A stretch of 21,848 nucleotides of DNA from Oscillospiraceae bacterium. Lineage in GTDB: Bacteria; Bacillota; Clostridia; Oscillospirales; Ruminococcaceae. Every line of letters begins with the position of its first letter. Within the stretch, counting starts at the first letter, position 1. The notes beneath the pieces were generated by a model that ran no database searches, was not told the DNA's origin, and saw only the letters and a program-made list of their open reading frames with translations. Below are positions 21,391 to 21,848 of the stretch, in pieces. The position numbers and the translations under genes are program-made. Location: the NCBI GenBank assembly GCA_004554485.1, contig SFLS01000019.1:1-21848 (forward strand). Direction: 5' to 3'.

Positions 21391-21435
21391 TTTACACCAA
21401 CTTTTACACCGCTTTTTCGCCGCGGATGGTGTAAA
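21391..21435. repeat. TTTACACC direct and inverted repeats near the integrase
   Basis: TTTACACC occurs at 21391-21398 and again at 21403-21410 (12-base period), and in inverted form as GGTGTAAA at 21428-21435. A one-mismatch copy, TTTACACT, lies at 21172-21179 just upstream of the integrase start. These could be integrase arm sites or operators for the secreted-protein gene. Too few and too short for CRISPR. Confidence 0.5.
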
Positions 21436-21471
21436 TTTCGTCCTGCCAACAGGCCAAAAAGCCTTTGATCA

Positions 21472-21495
21472 AGCGCCTTTGGGGGCAAATGCGCT
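21472..21495 (+). promoter_or_regulatory. 5' leader hairpin of the secreted-protein gene
   Basis: AGCGC (21472-21476) pairs with GCGCT (21491-21495), and after one mismatch TTTG (21478-21481) pairs with CAAA (21486-21489) around GGGG. It ends just before the RBS TAGGAGG. Such hairpins often stabilise mRNAs of abundant proteins; there is no T-run, so termination is unlikely. Confidence 0.4.
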
Positions 21496-21515
21496 GATAT
21501 TAGGAGGAAATCACA

Positions 21516-21848
21516 ATGAAAAAAGTACTCGCACTGGTACTGGCTGTCATCATGGTTTGCACCATGGCTATGGCTGTTACCATTAATGCTGTTGAACCCG
21601 TTCCGGTTGACGGCTCTGACGGCGAGATCGGCGAGATCCTGCTCACCAGCCTGAAAGAGAAATATGTTCTGGTTCTTGATGAGGAGTTCTTTGCTCCCCT
21701 GCAGCCTGAAGATCCTGCAGACGCTCTTGACATCACCAAGGATAACTTTGCTGTTACCGCTAATGTTAAGGGCAACTTTGTAGAATTCGAAGATGGCACC
21801 AAAGCTTATGCTTTCGATGTAGCGAATGTTGATAAGGCTCTGGATGGC
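21516..21848 (+). CDS. Secreted protein of unknown function, 3' end outside the window
   Basis: Only the first 111 residues are visible. A classical signal peptide, MKKVLALVLAVIMVCTMAMA, is followed by mature sequence from about residue 21-26. The mature part is acidic, rich in Asp, Glu, Val and Ala (DGSDGEIGEILLTSLKEK), with no cysteine and no recognised domain so far. AGGAGG lies eight bases before the ATG. There is no stop codon before the window ends. The codon choice looks less GC-rich than in the integrase. The gene is divergent from the integrase with 389 bases between. It may be a cell-surface or exported repeat protein, but the visible part is too short to decide. Confidence 0.8.
   Translation, partial: MKKVLALVLAVIMVCTMAMAVTINAVEPVPVDGSDGEIGEILLTSLKEKYVLVLDEEFFAPLQPEDPADALDITKDNFAVTANVKGNFVEFEDGTKAYAFDVANVDKALDG

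Larger units (their letters stand above)
21127..21515 (+). other. Divergent spacer between integrase and secreted-protein gene
   Basis: This 389-base stretch has no gene I can support. It holds TTACAA twice with an 11-base period (21265-21270 and 21276-21281) inside an AAGGTT/AACCTT inverted repeat (21261-21266 with 21280-21285). It also holds the palindrome GGGATATCCC (21310-21319), a CGGGCC/GGCCCG hairpin (21361-21366 with 21374-21379), the TTTACACC repeats and a hairpin before the last RBS. No textbook promoter for either gene was found, so promoters may be activator-dependent or of another sigma class. Confidence 0.55.

Noticed and set aside
21391..21435. Repeats as a CRISPR array
   Set aside because: The units are eight bases, only three or four copies, irregular in spacing and orientation, with no cas genes.

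Overview
The window looks like the chromosome of a strictly anaerobic, fairly GC-rich Clostridia member, probably in or near the Oscillospiraceae/Ruminococcaceae (Faecalibacterium/Subdoligranulum-like). The grounds are strong AGGAGG ribosome binding sites, TTGACA/TATAAT promoters, and a split Na+-pumping oxaloacetate decarboxylase. Rubrerythrin, superoxide reductase, DUF975, DUF1385 and a Tn916-type integrase point the same way. Taxonomy is inferred from gene content only; no rRNA gene is in view.

Layout. (1) 1-307: divergent promoters. A leftward rRNA-type promoter and leader runs off the left edge, and a rightward promoter serves the glp genes. (2) 308-3365: a three-gene anaerobic glycerol-3-phosphate-dehydrogenase-like operon (GlpA-like with BFD [2Fe-2S] domain, GlpB-like, DUF1667). 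(3) 3534-7421: promoter, structured leader and the operon oadA-oadG-biotin carrier-oadB, ending in a strong bidirectional terminator. (4) 7430-8695, minus strand: lexA followed by rubrerythrin. Two LexA-box-like sites cover the lexA promoter, and the rubrerythrin ribosome binding site lies inside a perfect inverted repeat. (5) 8754-9226: an apparently gene-free stretch with a possible small RNA, then a DUF1294 membrane protein on the minus strand. (6) 9304-11414: cardiolipin synthase and a two-iron superoxide reductase (desulfoferrodoxin). (7) 11432-13403, minus strand: a histidine phosphatase and a DUF975 membrane protein, followed by a heavily structured convergent intergenic region. (8) 13631-14469: an XRE-family regulator with a palindrome in its leader. 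(9) 14505-19926: one long operon of FG-GAP-like lipoprotein, response regulator, sensor kinase, DUF1385 protein and PrmC. (10) 19960-21126, minus strand: a Tn916-type tyrosine recombinase without a visible excisionase, divergent from a secreted protein gene cut by the right edge. The spacer between them carries direct and inverted TTTACACC repeats.

How the genes fit together. The glp and oad operons are energy metabolism. Glycerol-3-phosphate oxidation feeds electrons and carbon to glycolysis, and the decarboxylase turns oxaloacetate decarboxylation into a Na+ gradient. Both leaders carry catabolite-response-like sites and alternative hairpins. Rubrerythrin and superoxide reductase are the peroxide and superoxide defence of an anaerobe, with rubrerythrin placed behind the SOS repressor. 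The two-component operon ties a surface lipoprotein to envelope signalling and is unexpectedly joined to PrmC, which matures translation release factors.

No single gene here is a wholly new family. The most distinctive signals are regulatory: an anti-Shine-Dalgarno hairpin on rubrerythrin, a three-segment SD / anti-SD arrangement ahead of the glp operon, the structured oad leader, and the repeat-bearing spacer next to the orphan integrase.
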